From positions 1-64,000 of the IMG/VR virus record IMGVR_UViG_3300030098_001779: a stretch of DNA of 64,000 nt. One strand, given 5' to 3'. The DNA comes from a virus. The translations under genes were made by a program, and so were the position numbers. Position 1 is the stretch's first letter. Each line of letters opens with the position of its first letter. The notes beneath the pieces are model-generated. The model saw nothing but the letters and a program-made list of their open reading frames with translations. It was not told the DNA's origin and searched no databases. This document shows, one piece after another, positions 55,924-64,000 of the stretch.

Positions 55924-56420
55924 TGGAAGACGAGAAATGGACTCCAATAAAAGCTCTAGGAAGAGCTAGAAAATCGATTAGTGAATTAGCTATTAATGAA
56001 TTAGTGATTGACAAATCTGATAAACCTGAATTAATGTTTTCACAAGTATACAACGCTAACAATGAAAAGTTAGAAGAATTTTTAGTGATGTATAGTGGAT
56101 ATAAAGCATACTTAGAAACGGAGATTGCAAAAAGAGAATCAGAAAGAAATGCTTTAGAAGCAGCTTTTGAAGAAGGTTACTCTAAAGCAATGTATACTTT
56201 GTATCAAGAAAGAGAAAACGAAGGTAAAAAGAAACCTGTAAAGGATGAAATTAGAGGTGAGATCTTTAGTAAATATCCGGGACTTGAAAACAGGAGAAAA
56301 GAAATAATAGAGAAAGAGATAGCTGTAAAAGAACTATCAGGACTATTGAACACATATACAACTGCATATAACACTATAAGTAGAATTGTAGCTCTACGAA
56401 CATATGGGGGTGAGAAATGA
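55923..56420 (+). CDS. Coiled-coil unknown protein (165 aa)
   Basis: Glu/Lys-rich helices along most of its length (residues 35-150), short Pro/Gly break at FSKYPGLE. It sits between two nucleic-acid enzymes of the recombination operon, one-base overlap with the exonuclease and ATGA overlap with the resolvase. Function unknown. Confidence 0.6.
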   Translation: MEDEKWTPIKALGRARKSISELAINELVIDKSDKPELMFSQVYNANNEKLEEFLVMYSGYKAYLETEIAKRESERNALEAAFEEGYSKAMYTLYQERENEGKKKPVKDEIRGEIFSKYPGLENRRKEIIEKEIAVKELSGLLNTYTTAYNTISRIVALRTYGGEK

Positions 56421-56884
56421 TACTCGGATTAGACTGTTCATCAAGAGCAATACATGGTGCTGTTGTTGATGAACATGAAAACTTAGTAATGCAATTTAGG
56501 ACAGAGAAACCTGACAATAAAGCTGAATTTAATACTAGATTCTTAAATATTGTTGATAATTTTGCAAAGATATTAAGTAAAATAAATATAGAAAAGGCTT
56601 TTGTAGAAGCTGCGATTTATATACAAAACCCAAAATCCACGATTGAAATAGCTAGGGTTGTAGGTGGTGTTCAAATAACATGTCATAAAAATCGCGTACC
56701 TTGTCAATTAGTAGATAATACAAAGTGGAAAAAAGAAATAGTAGGCAAAGGCAACTGCTCTAAAACACAAATTATGGAATTTGCTGTAGATAAATGGGGA
56801 GATGTCTTTTTAGAACAAGATTATGCTGATGCAGCATGTATTGCATTATATGGATTAAAGGAGAGCAGAGATGGGGATTCCTAA
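56417..56884 (+). CDS. RuvC-like Holliday junction resolvase (155 aa)
   Basis: RNase H-fold endonuclease that cuts branched DNA before packaging. Acidic residues fit RuvC: Asp6 in ILGLDCSS, Glu64 in AFVEAA and Asp135/Asp138 in QDYADAACIA. VGKGNCSK between them is the conserved loop. Starts in an ATGA overlap; the end overlaps the next gene. Confidence 0.8.
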   Translation: MILGLDCSSRAIHGAVVDEHENLVMQFRTEKPDNKAEFNTRFLNIVDNFAKILSKINIEKAFVEAAIYIQNPKSTIEIARVVGGVQITCHKNRVPCQLVDNTKWKKEIVGKGNCSKTQIMEFAVDKWGDVFLEQDYADAACIALYGLKESRDGDS

Positions 56885-57371
56885 AGGATATAAGAAAACT
56901 AGCGATGATATGAAATTTTACTATTCATCACCTAGAAAGCAAAAGAAGACTAAACCTAAAGACAGTTTACCTAAAGGTATGACTGCAAAAGAATTTAAAG
57001 AGAAATACGCCAAAGTAGTTTGGTGTGATTATTATTCTTGTATACATAATGAATCTCCTGAAGGAGCAAGTAGAAAAATAGGAACTATATTAGAAAATCC
57101 TAACTATGAACCTCTTGGAACTAAAGATGAATCTTGGAGAGGTATATGTAATAAGAAAGAAATAGGTATAAGATTCAAAACTATAACAGGATCAGGTAAC
57201 TTAAAACACAAAGTTCCAGAGTGTTTCAATGCCGCATCTAATAAAACAGGTAGAGTTGATATGAGTAAATTTTTACAAGGTGGCTCTGCAATAGGTGGTA
57301 GCATAGAATCACAAAGTGGTGATCAAGGTTATACAAACTATTCATTTGGTTCTAAATGGGAGGGTAAATAA
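56871..57371 (+). CDS. Unknown protein before terminase (166 aa)
   Basis: Basic Lys-rich start (SSPRKQKKTKPKDSLPKG), then an alpha/beta part with Cys-Asp-Tyr-Tyr-Ser-Cys and a later Cys pair that could bind zinc, and a Gly/Ser-rich tail. Overlaps the resolvase gene by 14 bases and the terminase small subunit by one. Function unknown. Confidence 0.6.
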   Translation: MGIPKGYKKTSDDMKFYYSSPRKQKKTKPKDSLPKGMTAKEFKEKYAKVVWCDYYSCIHNESPEGASRKIGTILENPNYEPLGTKDESWRGICNKKEIGIRFKTITGSGNLKHKVPECFNAASNKTGRVDMSKFLQGGSAIGGSIESQSGDQGYTNYSFGSKWEGK

Positions 57372-57874
57372 TGCCTAAAAACTATCCTGAAGAAGTAAAA
57401 TTAGCTGCTCTTGAATTATTTTTAGACAATAAAACAGGGGAACAAATAGCTACAATTGTAAATCAAGAGTTTGATCTTGAATTAAAAGCTCCAACTATAT
57501 ATGCTTGGGCTAAAAAGTATGATTGGAAAGGTGAAAATGCTTCTATGACAACAAAAGCAAAAGAGATAGTTAAAGAGAAACAAAGTCAAAGAATAGCTAG
57601 ACTACAAAATGAACATCTAGATTCTTATGAAAAGATGAGAAAGAAAGCTGAATCTGAACTAGAATTTTTAGATTTTGAAAGAGCTTTTGAAGCAGTTAAA
57701 GCTATGGATATTGGTATACAAGGTGAAAGAAAAACCATGGAAGGTATGGTAAACTTACAGTTTGTACAAGATGTTCTAAGTGTATTAGTAGAAGAAATTA
57801 CAGATCCAGACGTAATAACAAAAGTTGCAAATAGATTGCGAAGATTAGTTGCGGAGCGAGACGACATTGAATAA
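57371..57874 (+). CDS. Probable terminase small subunit (167 aa)
   Basis: Directly before the large terminase. The N-terminal 50 residues hold an HTH-like set (YPEEVKLAALELFLDN, GEQIATIVNQEF, TIYAWAKKYDW) as in TerS that picks the phage DNA. The rest is a long helix for oligomerisation. One-base start overlap; the large subunit begins near its end. Confidence 0.7.
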   Translation: MPKNYPEEVKLAALELFLDNKTGEQIATIVNQEFDLELKAPTIYAWAKKYDWKGENASMTTKAKEIVKEKQSQRIARLQNEHLDSYEKMRKKAESELEFLDFERAFEAVKAMDIGIQGERKTMEGMVNLQFVQDVLSVLVEEITDPDVITKVANRLRRLVAERDDIE

Positions 57875-59516
57875 GAAAGATGAATTAGTTACATTTGATG
57901 ATGCCTTTAGTAAATTAGCTGAAGGTATTACTACAGGTAATACATCATATCAAGTTGGTAGTTTCTATGAGTTTCTTAGAGATACATGGTCACAAAGTTT
58001 TGATAATCCTGAATACTTTAATGCTTGGCATGTTGGTGTTCTTGCCGATGATATTGAAGATTGTCTAGAAAAAGGTCTAAATTATGTAGCAGTGTTACCA
58101 CGTTTTCATTTTAAATCTACTATTTTAGGGCATGCTTTCAGTGTTTGGAGACTATTGAAAGCTAAAAGAGACATGTCTATACTTTATTTATCTTATAGTG
58201 ATGGTATGGCAAGATATCATTTACAAGAAATAAATAAAACAATAAATAGAAATCCACAATTGTTGGATATGATGGACAACCGATCTCCAAAAGCAGATTA
58301 CTCATTTAGATACCATGTAAATAAAAAACCAGTAGAAATCATGCATGGTGGATTATTCTCTTTCAAAAGAGGTATGCATGTTAATGGTGCTTTAATTGCT
58401 GATGACGTATTGAGAGATCCTGAAAACCCTCTTAACACAGGTCAGATAACTAAGGTTGAAGATCATTTTATGACAGAAAGTTTATTCATCCCACTAAAAG
58501 GTGTACCTGTAATTGTACTAGGTACTCCAATGATGCCGGGAGACTTACTGAGTAATTTACAAAAAGATGACAGATTTAAATCAAGAGTGTTGCCAGCGTT
58601 AGATCCAACACCAGATAGAAGAGTATTGATGCCAGAACTATACAGTGAGAAGTGGCTACTAGATCAACAAAAAGCAAGACCTAAGTCGTTTGCTTCAGAG
58701 TTTTTGCTAGTACCTCACTTCGCAACTGAAGCGTACTTTAGTGAAGATGACATTGTAAAATGTGAAGATGAAACACTAAAAAGCTATTCTGCACATCAAA
58801 CTTTTAAAACTGAAGCAGGTGACCAATTGTTTGCAGGATTTGATGTAGGTAAAAAGAGACACCCATCTCATCTGGTTATATTTAGAAGAAGGGGTGATAA
58901 GATAGAACAAGTACATCAATCTTGGTTAGATGGATGGAGCTATTCAGATCAGATACAATATTTGAATGAAATAGCTGAAAATTACAACTTAGAGAAAGGT
59001 TACATAGATAATACAAGAGGGGAACTAGAAGATAGAGGACTAGATCATGTCTGGCACTCTATGACATTCTCACAGAAAAGTAAACGAACTATGGCTCAGA
59101 TTTTTGAAGAATATGTATATTCTGATAATCTAACCTTAATAAAAGATGAAAGACAGAAACAACAAATATTATCTGTTAGTAATGACCTTAAAGCACCAGA
59201 GACTCCGATGGGGCATGGAGATGCGTTCTTCTCAATAGCTATGGCATTACAAGCAGCTTACGAAACAACCCTTTACAGATACGAAAGTTTAGGTAGTGCT
59301 ACTGATTGGCTAGAGGCAGTATCACCTGAAGAAAAAAATACTGTAAAAGAACAAACTAAGTTACCTGACCTGTCAAAATGGACAGGAAATGAGTATAATA
59401 ATAAGACAGATAAAATACAAAAAGCCCCGAACCCAAACTGCGATGAGATGGTTTGTATGCCGAGCTTTTGGGTAGAAGAAAGAAATTTATGCCTGTACTG
59501 TGGGTACAGAGGATAG
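57867..59516 (+). CDS. terL: Terminase large subunit (549 aa)
   Basis: Packaging ATPase and nuclease. ATPase motif LPRFHFKST (residues 77-85) serves as the Walker A; Walker B is ALIADD (Asp179/Asp180). The nuclease domain begins at FAGFDVGKKR with Asp326. A C-terminal Cys pair set (CDEMVC, CLYCGYR) suggests a zinc knuckle. No ATG; TTG 57867 after GGAG is chosen, with TTG 57849 as an alternative. Overlaps the small subunit. Confidence 0.85.
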   Translation: MNKKDELVTFDDAFSKLAEGITTGNTSYQVGSFYEFLRDTWSQSFDNPEYFNAWHVGVLADDIEDCLEKGLNYVAVLPRFHFKSTILGHAFSVWRLLKAKRDMSILYLSYSDGMARYHLQEINKTINRNPQLLDMMDNRSPKADYSFRYHVNKKPVEIMHGGLFSFKRGMHVNGALIADDVLRDPENPLNTGQITKVEDHFMTESLFIPLKGVPVIVLGTPMMPGDLLSNLQKDDRFKSRVLPALDPTPDRRVLMPELYSEKWLLDQQKARPKSFASEFLLVPHFATEAYFSEDDIVKCEDETLKSYSAHQTFKTEAGDQLFAGFDVGKKRHPSHLVIFRRRGDKIEQVHQSWLDGWSYSDQIQYLNEIAENYNLEKGYIDNTRGELEDRGLDHVWHSMTFSQKSKRTMAQIFEEYVYSDNLTLIKDERQKQQILSVSNDLKAPETPMGHGDAFFSIAMALQAAYETTLYRYESLGSATDWLEAVSPEEKNTVKEQTKLPDLSKWTGNEYNNKTDKIQKAPNPNCDEMVCMPSFWVEERNLCLYCGYRG

Positions 59517-59529
59517 GAAGGAGATCACA

Positions 59530-61407
59530 TTGGTCACGCAATTAACACAACAAGCAGAAACAGTTGCATCAAGTCGATACTATTTAAAGGACGAAAACAA
59601 CGAAGTTATTGAAACAGCAGATGATATGTTTGAACGAGTAGGTCAAGCAATCGCAAAAGTAGACATGGAACTCTATGGTAAGTTAGCTGCTGAAGCAGCA
59701 CTAACAGCTGTAGATTTTACAGACATGATGAAGAAATTAAAATTTGTACCTAACTCTCCTACTTTAATGAACGCAGGGACTGAACAAGGAACTTTATCAG
59801 CATGTTTTGTATTACCTCTAAAAGATAGCATGGAAGATATTATGAAGACTGCTCATGATATAGCCATGGTACAAAAGTTTGGGGGAGGAACAGGATTTGC
59901 TCTTAGTGAATTAAGACCAAGAGGTGACCGAATAAAAACAACTCACGGTATTGCATGTGGTCCAATACAAGTATTACAAACACTATCTAGGGTATCATCT
60001 ATGATTACCCAAGGTGGTAAAAGAGATGGTGCTAATATGGCAGTGATGTCAGTATACCATCCAGATATATTAGAATTTATTGACTGTAAAAAAGTTGAAG
60101 GTGAAATACATAACTTTAACATATCAGTAGGGGTAGATGCAGACTTTATGAAAGCAGTACAAGCTAATCTTAAATACCCATTAATCAATCCAAAGAGTAA
60201 ACAAGTAGTGGGTGAGTTAAATGCTAGAGAAGTATTTGATAAAATAGTATATGGAGCTTGGAGAAATGGTGAACCGGGCATGATATTCTTAGACAATGTA
60301 AACAAAGATAATCATGTAAAAGCAGAATATGGCGAAATGATTGCTACAAACCCTTGTGGTGAACAACCTTTACTAGGAAATGAGTCATGTAATTTAGGTT
60401 CTATTAATTTAGCAAAGTTTTTTCATGAAGATTACAATGATGTTGATTGGAGAGAACTAGAAAAAACTGTTAAAAGTGCTGTACATTTCTTAGATAATGT
60501 GATAGATGCTAACAAATATGCAACCCCTGAGATAGAAAAAATGACTAAATCTACAAGAAAAATAGGTTTAGGCGTAATGGGATTCGCAGATTTGCTAATT
60601 CAGCTAAAAATTAAGTATAATAGTATAGAAGGGCGTAAATTAGGTAAAGATATTATGTCCTTTATAAGAGACAAAGCTGATGCAGAGTCTAAAAAAATAG
60701 CTAATGAAAGAGGTACTTTTCCTGCATGGAACGAAAGTGACTATGGAGAAGATGAAAAATACAGAAATGCTTGTAGATTAACAGTAGCTCCAACAGGAAC
60801 TATCTCTATGTTAGCAGATACTTCTAGTGGTATAGAGCCTACATTTGCTCTAGCTTGGAAAAAGTCAAACATACTAGAAGGACAGACTTTGTATTATGTA
60901 AATAAATACTTTGAGGCAGATGCTAAAAGACATAACTTCTATTCAGAAGATTTGATGGAGCATTTATCTCAAGGCGGTTCTTTACAAACAAGAGAAGATG
61001 TGCCACCATGGGCGAAGGATATATACATCACTGCTCCTGAGATATCTGCTGAGGATCATGTAGAGATGCAAGCAGCTTTCCAAGAGGATTGTGATTCAGG
61101 TATATCAAAAACAATTAACTTCCCTAATGAGGCAACTATCGCTGATGTTGAAGCTGCTTATGTACATGCTTGGAAGCTAGGTTGTAAAGGTATTACAGTC
61201 TACAGAGCTGGTAGCAGACAGATTGAAGTCTTGGTAAAAGGAACTGAAGAAAAAGAAGAAAACGATAGTACAGAACAAATGAGTTTCTTTGATATGGTTG
61301 AGACACCAGAATCAACACCTGAGTGTTGTGAGTCTCCTAACATAGTTATGGAGTCTGGCTGTGAAACTTGTAAAGTCTGTGGATGGAGTATGTGCCATGT
61401 CGCTTAA
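59530..61407 (+). CDS. nrdJ: Class II (B12-dependent) ribonucleotide reductase
   Basis: Converts ribonucleotides to deoxyribonucleotides using adenosylcobalamin. N274-P-C276-G-E278 is the radical/catalytic triad; Cys92 in SACFVLP is the first redox cysteine; the glycyl/cofactor loop [17 protein letters not shown] is intact. The end has a CxxC zinc pair set ([12 protein letters not shown]) that re-reduces the enzyme. Start is TTG 59530, 7 bases after GGAAGGAG; the GTG at 59500 has no site. Common in marine phages. Confidence 0.9.
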   Translation: MVTQLTQQAETVASSRYYLKDENNEVIETADDMFERVGQAIAKVDMELYGKLAAEAALTAVDFTDMMKKLKFVPNSPTLMNAGTEQGTLSACFVLPLKDSMEDIMKTAHDIAMVQKFGGGTGFALSELRPRGDRIKTTHGIACGPIQVLQTLSRVSSMITQGGKRDGANMAVMSVYHPDILEFIDCKKVEGEIHNFNISVGVDADFMKAVQANLKYPLINPKSKQVVGELNAREVFDKIVYGAWRNGEPGMIFLDNVNKDNHVKAEYGEMIATNPCGEQPLLGNESCNLGSINLAKFFHEDYNDVDWRELEKTVKSAVHFLDNVIDANKYATPEIEKMTKSTRKIGLGVMGFADLLIQLKIKYNSIEGRKLGKDIMSFIRDKADAESKKIANERGTFPAWNESDYGEDEKYRNACRLTVAPTGTISMLADTSSGIEPTFALAWKKSNILEGQTLYYVNKYFEADAKRHNFYSEDLMEHLSQGGSLQTREDVPPWAKDIYITAPEISAEDHVEMQAAFQEDCDSGISKTINFPNEATIADVEAAYVHAWKLGCKGITVYRAGSRQIEVLVKGTEEKEENDSTEQMSFFDMVETPESTPECCESPNIVMESGCETCKVCGWSMCHVA

Positions 61408-61630
61408 TAGAACCTTTAGTATTTTTACTAATATAATAGAGAAAGCAAAAAAGAAAAAATCATCAGTTAATCAAGCTGGTAATTACACTAAACCTGCTAT
61501 GAGAAAAAGGCAGTTCGCTGCTATCAAAGCTGGTAGTAAAGGTGGTGCTCCCGGACAATGGTCTGCTAGGAAAGCACAATTACTTGCACAAAGATATAAG
61601 AAAGCTGGTGGAGGATATAGGAAGAAATAA
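61397..61630 (+). CDS. Small basic protein (77 aa)
   Basis: Start ATG 61397 after GGAG, slightly inside the reductase gene. Lys/Arg/Gly-rich with NYTKPAMRKRQFAAIKAG and GAPGQWSARKAQLLAQ, a pattern I recognise from small basic proteins beside terminase and portal genes of aquatic phages, whose role is unknown. ATG overlaps by one base with the next gene. Confidence 0.65.
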   Translation: MSLNRTFSIFTNIIEKAKKKKSSVNQAGNYTKPAMRKRQFAAIKAGSKGGAPGQWSARKAQLLAQRYKKAGGGYRKK

Positions 61631-61905
61631 TGGCTAAGACTGAAGGACAAAGATCTCTTAGCAGATGGACTGATCAAGATTGGGATTACGTTACTGCTAG
61701 AGATAAAAAGAAACCTAAAAGTAAAAGAGGTAGATATTTACCTAAAAAAGTACGTCAAGGTCTAACTGCGTCACAGAAAGCTGCTACTAATCGTAAGAAA
61801 CGAAAAGCTGGTGGTGTAGGTAGTCGTGCTAAATATTCAAAAAAAGTAGCAAGTAGAGTTGGAGCAATTAGCAAACTCTTAAATTATGTAAAAGGACTCA
61901 GATAA
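61630..61905 (+). CDS. Small basic protein (91 aa)
   Basis: Begins MAKTEGQRSLSRWTDQDW; rest is Lys/Arg/Gly-rich, with GRYLPKKVRQGLTASQKA then RKKRKAGG. Paired with the preceding basic protein before the portal. This type of short, tRNA- or DNA-binding-looking protein occurs in many phages near packaging genes; the role is not established. A class I promoter follows. Confidence 0.65.
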   Translation: MAKTEGQRSLSRWTDQDWDYVTARDKKKPKSKRGRYLPKKVRQGLTASQKAATNRKKRKAGGVGSRAKYSKKVASRVGAISKLLNYVKGLR

Positions 61906-61908
61906 TAC

Positions 61909-61938
61909 TTGACAAAGCTACGTCAAATATGATATAAT
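61909..61938 (+). promoter_or_regulatory. Class I promoter
   Basis: TTGACA 61909-61914, 18-bp spacer, TATAAT 61933-61938 with extended -10 TATGA. Confidence 0.85.
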
Positions 61939-61969
61939 AGAGTAAAGTATAGAAAACAGGAGGTCAATT

Positions 61970-62422
61970 ATGGCTATTGGAAGTTTACTAAGAGACAGAG
62001 ATATACAGTATGTTGCAATCAAAGATGATGCAACTAAAACATGGAGAATATTAGATACATGGAGCCCAGCATTAAAGGATTTTGATTCTGAAGATGATAT
62101 TCCAGATGATAGTGCTGCAGTATCTATTATAACAGAAGCTGCATTTATTGCATTGATTAAGGAAGCAACTCGTTTAGGTGTGTTAGAAAATGCTTCTTTA
62201 GGCGGTGGCGAAGTAAATGATGAAGATTTACTTGCATTAGAGCGTGAAAATCAAGAATTACACGAAAAACTGTCGAAAATGGAGCAAAATGTAGTAAAAT
62301 ATAAAGAGGAACCAAAAAAACCTCAATACTCAGAAAATTATGCGATAAAGGATAGAGCTATTCAAGCTATTATAAATCTTGCAGGTATGGCTGATGTAGA
62401 AAAAATAAGTGAGGATAAATAA
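61970..62422 (+). CDS. Unknown protein before the portal (150 aa)
   Basis: Strong ribosome site (AGGAGG) before the ATG. Alpha/beta N-terminal half with ILDTWSPALKDFDSEDDIP, coiled coil at 90-112, and a helical C-terminus (AIKDRAIQAIINLAGMA). Two bases separate it from the portal, so it may be a scaffold-like or portal-linked protein (inference). Confidence 0.6.
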   Translation: MAIGSLLRDRDIQYVAIKDDATKTWRILDTWSPALKDFDSEDDIPDDSAAVSIITEAAFIALIKEATRLGVLENASLGGGEVNDEDLLALERENQELHEKLSKMEQNVVKYKEEPKKPQYSENYAIKDRAIQAIINLAGMADVEKISEDK

Positions 62423-62424
62423 TT

Positions 62425-64000
62425 ATGGCAAAACTATCAGAATTTCTTCCAGATGTTCCAGAGGTTGCTAAAACAATTGCTAGTTTAAACGAACAAATTA
62501 ACATGTTGCAGTTGTCAAAAGCAGCAGGTGATACCGGACAAGCTCCGACTATCGGTCTTGATCATGTTGTAAACACATGGGTCAGACATCAGATGGCATA
62601 TCGTCAACAACTTGTAATGGATTTACAGACTATTACTTATTCTGTACAAGAAATACGAGGTCCGTTGACACATATCACAGGTGAAGTATTTAGACGTGGT
62701 ATGAAGATAAAGCCTAAAGTAAAAGATCCTGATAAATCACAATTAGTAAGATTTAGTAAGTTCCTCACTGATTCAAACGTATTTGACCAAAGTCTTGAAG
62801 AAGTTTTAAGACAATTTCACTATGATTTAAACTCTATTGATGATGCCTTTTTATATTTAGCAAAAGAATATGAAGAACTACCTAATGGTAAACTAGGTGC
62901 AAAAGTAAAAGAAATCAGAAGGTTGAACCCTGCATTAGTAGAATTTGACTTAGATGCAGCAGGTTTACCTAAAAATGCACATTTCTTATGTCCTATAGAC
63001 AGGACTGATGTCGCTGAAGAACCGGGTACGTCTAAAAAAGGTTACAAGAGAATACCTGCAATGTATAAGTATTACCACAGAAACCAACACATGTACTTAG
63101 CAGATTCAGAAGTAATACATCTATCTAAGTTCTCACCATCTGAAACTTATGGATGGTCACCTATATTAACAGTATTTGAAAAAGCCTTAACACTTATAGG
63201 TATGGATAAAAACTTATACCGATACTTCTTTGAAAGAAAGATGCCTGCTTCTATGATCATGGTAACTACTGATGATCCTGAAAGTTTAAGAAGGGAAAGA
63301 GCACATATAGCGGCTCAAACAAGACTTGACCCTAACTTTATACCTATGGTAGCAGTATCATCAAGAAACAATAGAGGTAGAGTTGACATGGTAAGATTGT
63401 TCCACACATTACAAGAGATGGATTACTTACCAGTAAAACAAGAAATAAGAGAAAGAATTGCATCTATGTGGGGAGTATCTCCTACATGGCAAGGAACACC
63501 TGAAGCATTTGGTGGAATGTCAGCAACTACACAAAACTTAACAGTGATGAGTAGAGTGGTAGAATCAGATCAAAGACTATTCCATGAAAAAGTATTCCCA
63601 GAATTGTTAAAAGCGTTTGGTGTAACTGATTATGAAATAGAATTACCTAGACCTGAAGAAAAAGCAGATGCAACTATAATCTCTCACACTCAACAAAAAG
63701 TAGCTATGGCAAGTCAATTAAGTCAATTAGGATTCACTGTTGAATTAAAAGAGAAAAATGAAACTGACATGCTAGAGATTGACTTCGTAATAAGTGGTGA
63801 ACCAGTTCCAACTGCTAAGATGCAAGGTGAACAACAAGCTATGCAGTTAGAACAACAGCAACAACAGATTGAACAAGCTAAACAACAAGCTGAAATGGCT
63901 CAGATGCAAGCAGTTCTTCAAGAAGAATCTGAAGAGCCTACAGGCGAAGATGATGTTGAAAAGATGGAGAAAGGATATCCATTTAAAAACCTAGATGATT
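62425..64000 (+). CDS. Portal protein, partial at the right edge
   Basis: The frame runs 525 codons to the right edge without a stop. It has the make-up of a portal: an N-terminal arm, a beta and helical centre with ITYSVQEIRGPLTH, KYYHRNQHMYLAD and EVIHLSKFSPSETYGWSP, and a Gln-rich coiled end. It follows the terminases, as expected. Similar portals form the 12-subunit ring through which DNA enters. The capsid genes would lie beyond. Confidence 0.8.
   Translation, partial: MAKLSEFLPDVPEVAKTIASLNEQINMLQLSKAAGDTGQAPTIGLDHVVNTWVRHQMAYRQQLVMDLQTITYSVQEIRGPLTHITGEVFRRGMKIKPKVKDPDKSQLVRFSKFLTDSNVFDQSLEEVLRQFHYDLNSIDDAFLYLAKEYEELPNGKLGAKVKEIRRLNPALVEFDLDAAGLPKNAHFLCPIDRTDVAEEPGTSKKGYKRIPAMYKYYHRNQHMYLADSEVIHLSKFSPSETYGWSPILTVFEKALTLIGMDKNLYRYFFERKMPASMIMVTTDDPESLRRERAHIAAQTRLDPNFIPMVAVSSRNNRGRVDMVRLFHTLQEMDYLPVKQEIRERIASMWGVSPTWQGTPEAFGGMSATTQNLTVMSRVVESDQRLFHEKVFPELLKAFGVTDYEIELPRPEEKADATIISHTQQKVAMASQLSQLGFTVELKEKNETDMLEIDFVISGEPVPTAKMQGEQQAMQLEQQQQQIEQAKQQAEMAQMQAVLQEESEEPTGEDDVEKMEKGYPFKNLDD

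Noticed and set aside
59392-59400. AGTATAATA in the terminase gene
   Set aside because: A GGAAA is only 2 bases away and the correct position reads CAAAA.
60614-60622. AGTATAATA in nrdJ
   Set aside because: The -35 position reads TAATT and it is within a conserved coding part.
1-64000. Temperate lifestyle genes or tRNA genes
   Set aside because: No integrase, excisionase, repressor-operator switch of known type, or tRNA cloverleaf was found.

Overview
The window is a stretch of a large, AT-rich tailed-phage genome (Caudoviricetes), almost certainly from a marine or other aquatic bacterium. The evidence is packed, overlapping genes (ATGA and TAATG junctions) and a phage replication and packaging set: DnaB-type helicase, TOPRIM primase, family A DNA polymerase, RecA, RuvC-like resolvase, terminases and portal. 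It also carries auxiliary genes typical of aquatic phages: class II ribonucleotide reductase, Hsp20, ribosomal protein bS21, a MazG-like protein and a DUF3310 protein. No integrase, major capsid protein, prohead protease or endolysin was recognised; if present they lie outside the window. Two tail-chaperone frames joined by a frameshift site, a short tape-measure candidate and no sheath gene suggest a long non-contractile tail, but host and morphotype are inferences. Both edges cut genes: an unknown gene at the left and the portal gene at the right.

Layout. (1) 1-10000, rightward: about 20 small, mostly acidic unknown proteins in short operons. Most operons have their own promoter of one design, TTGACA - 18 bp - TATAAT with an extended -10 (called class I here). 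(2) 10000-15390, mainly leftward: about 14 very small genes in repeated cassettes of operator, promoter, small gene and hairpin. The operator is GGAGTTATATGATATATCAG or a close variant. One cassette has no gene and seems to make a structured RNA. (3) 15400-45800, rightward: virion genes, namely a nuclease, a 1032-residue protein with a PAP2 phosphatase domain, a very basic protein, a repetitive fibre, two diverged copies of a four-gene fibre cassette, head-tail connector, tail tube, frameshifted tail chaperones, tape measure, and a 1325-residue tail protein ending in an S74 chaperone domain. (4) 45800-57370: regulation and replication. A structured RNA leads into hsp20, then a sigma factor, helicase, primase, a probable SSB, polymerase, bS21, RecA, nucleases and resolvase. 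(5) 57370-64000: terminases, NrdJ, two small basic proteins and the portal.

Regulation is the most interesting part. Region 3 has a second promoter class, GGAAA - exactly 13 bp - AGTATAATA, at five clear sites plus one variant, and I found none elsewhere. The phage encodes its own compact sigma-70-family factor (46450-46983), and ECF sigma factors are known for GGAAC-like -35 boxes. A simple model, which is inference, is that class I promoters use host RNA polymerase, the operator tunes the leftward cassettes, and the phage sigma factor switches on virion genes through class II. Three intergenic stretches (6964-7206, 11745-12150, 45825-46006) fold on paper into multi-hairpin RNAs, one with a possible kissing-loop contact.
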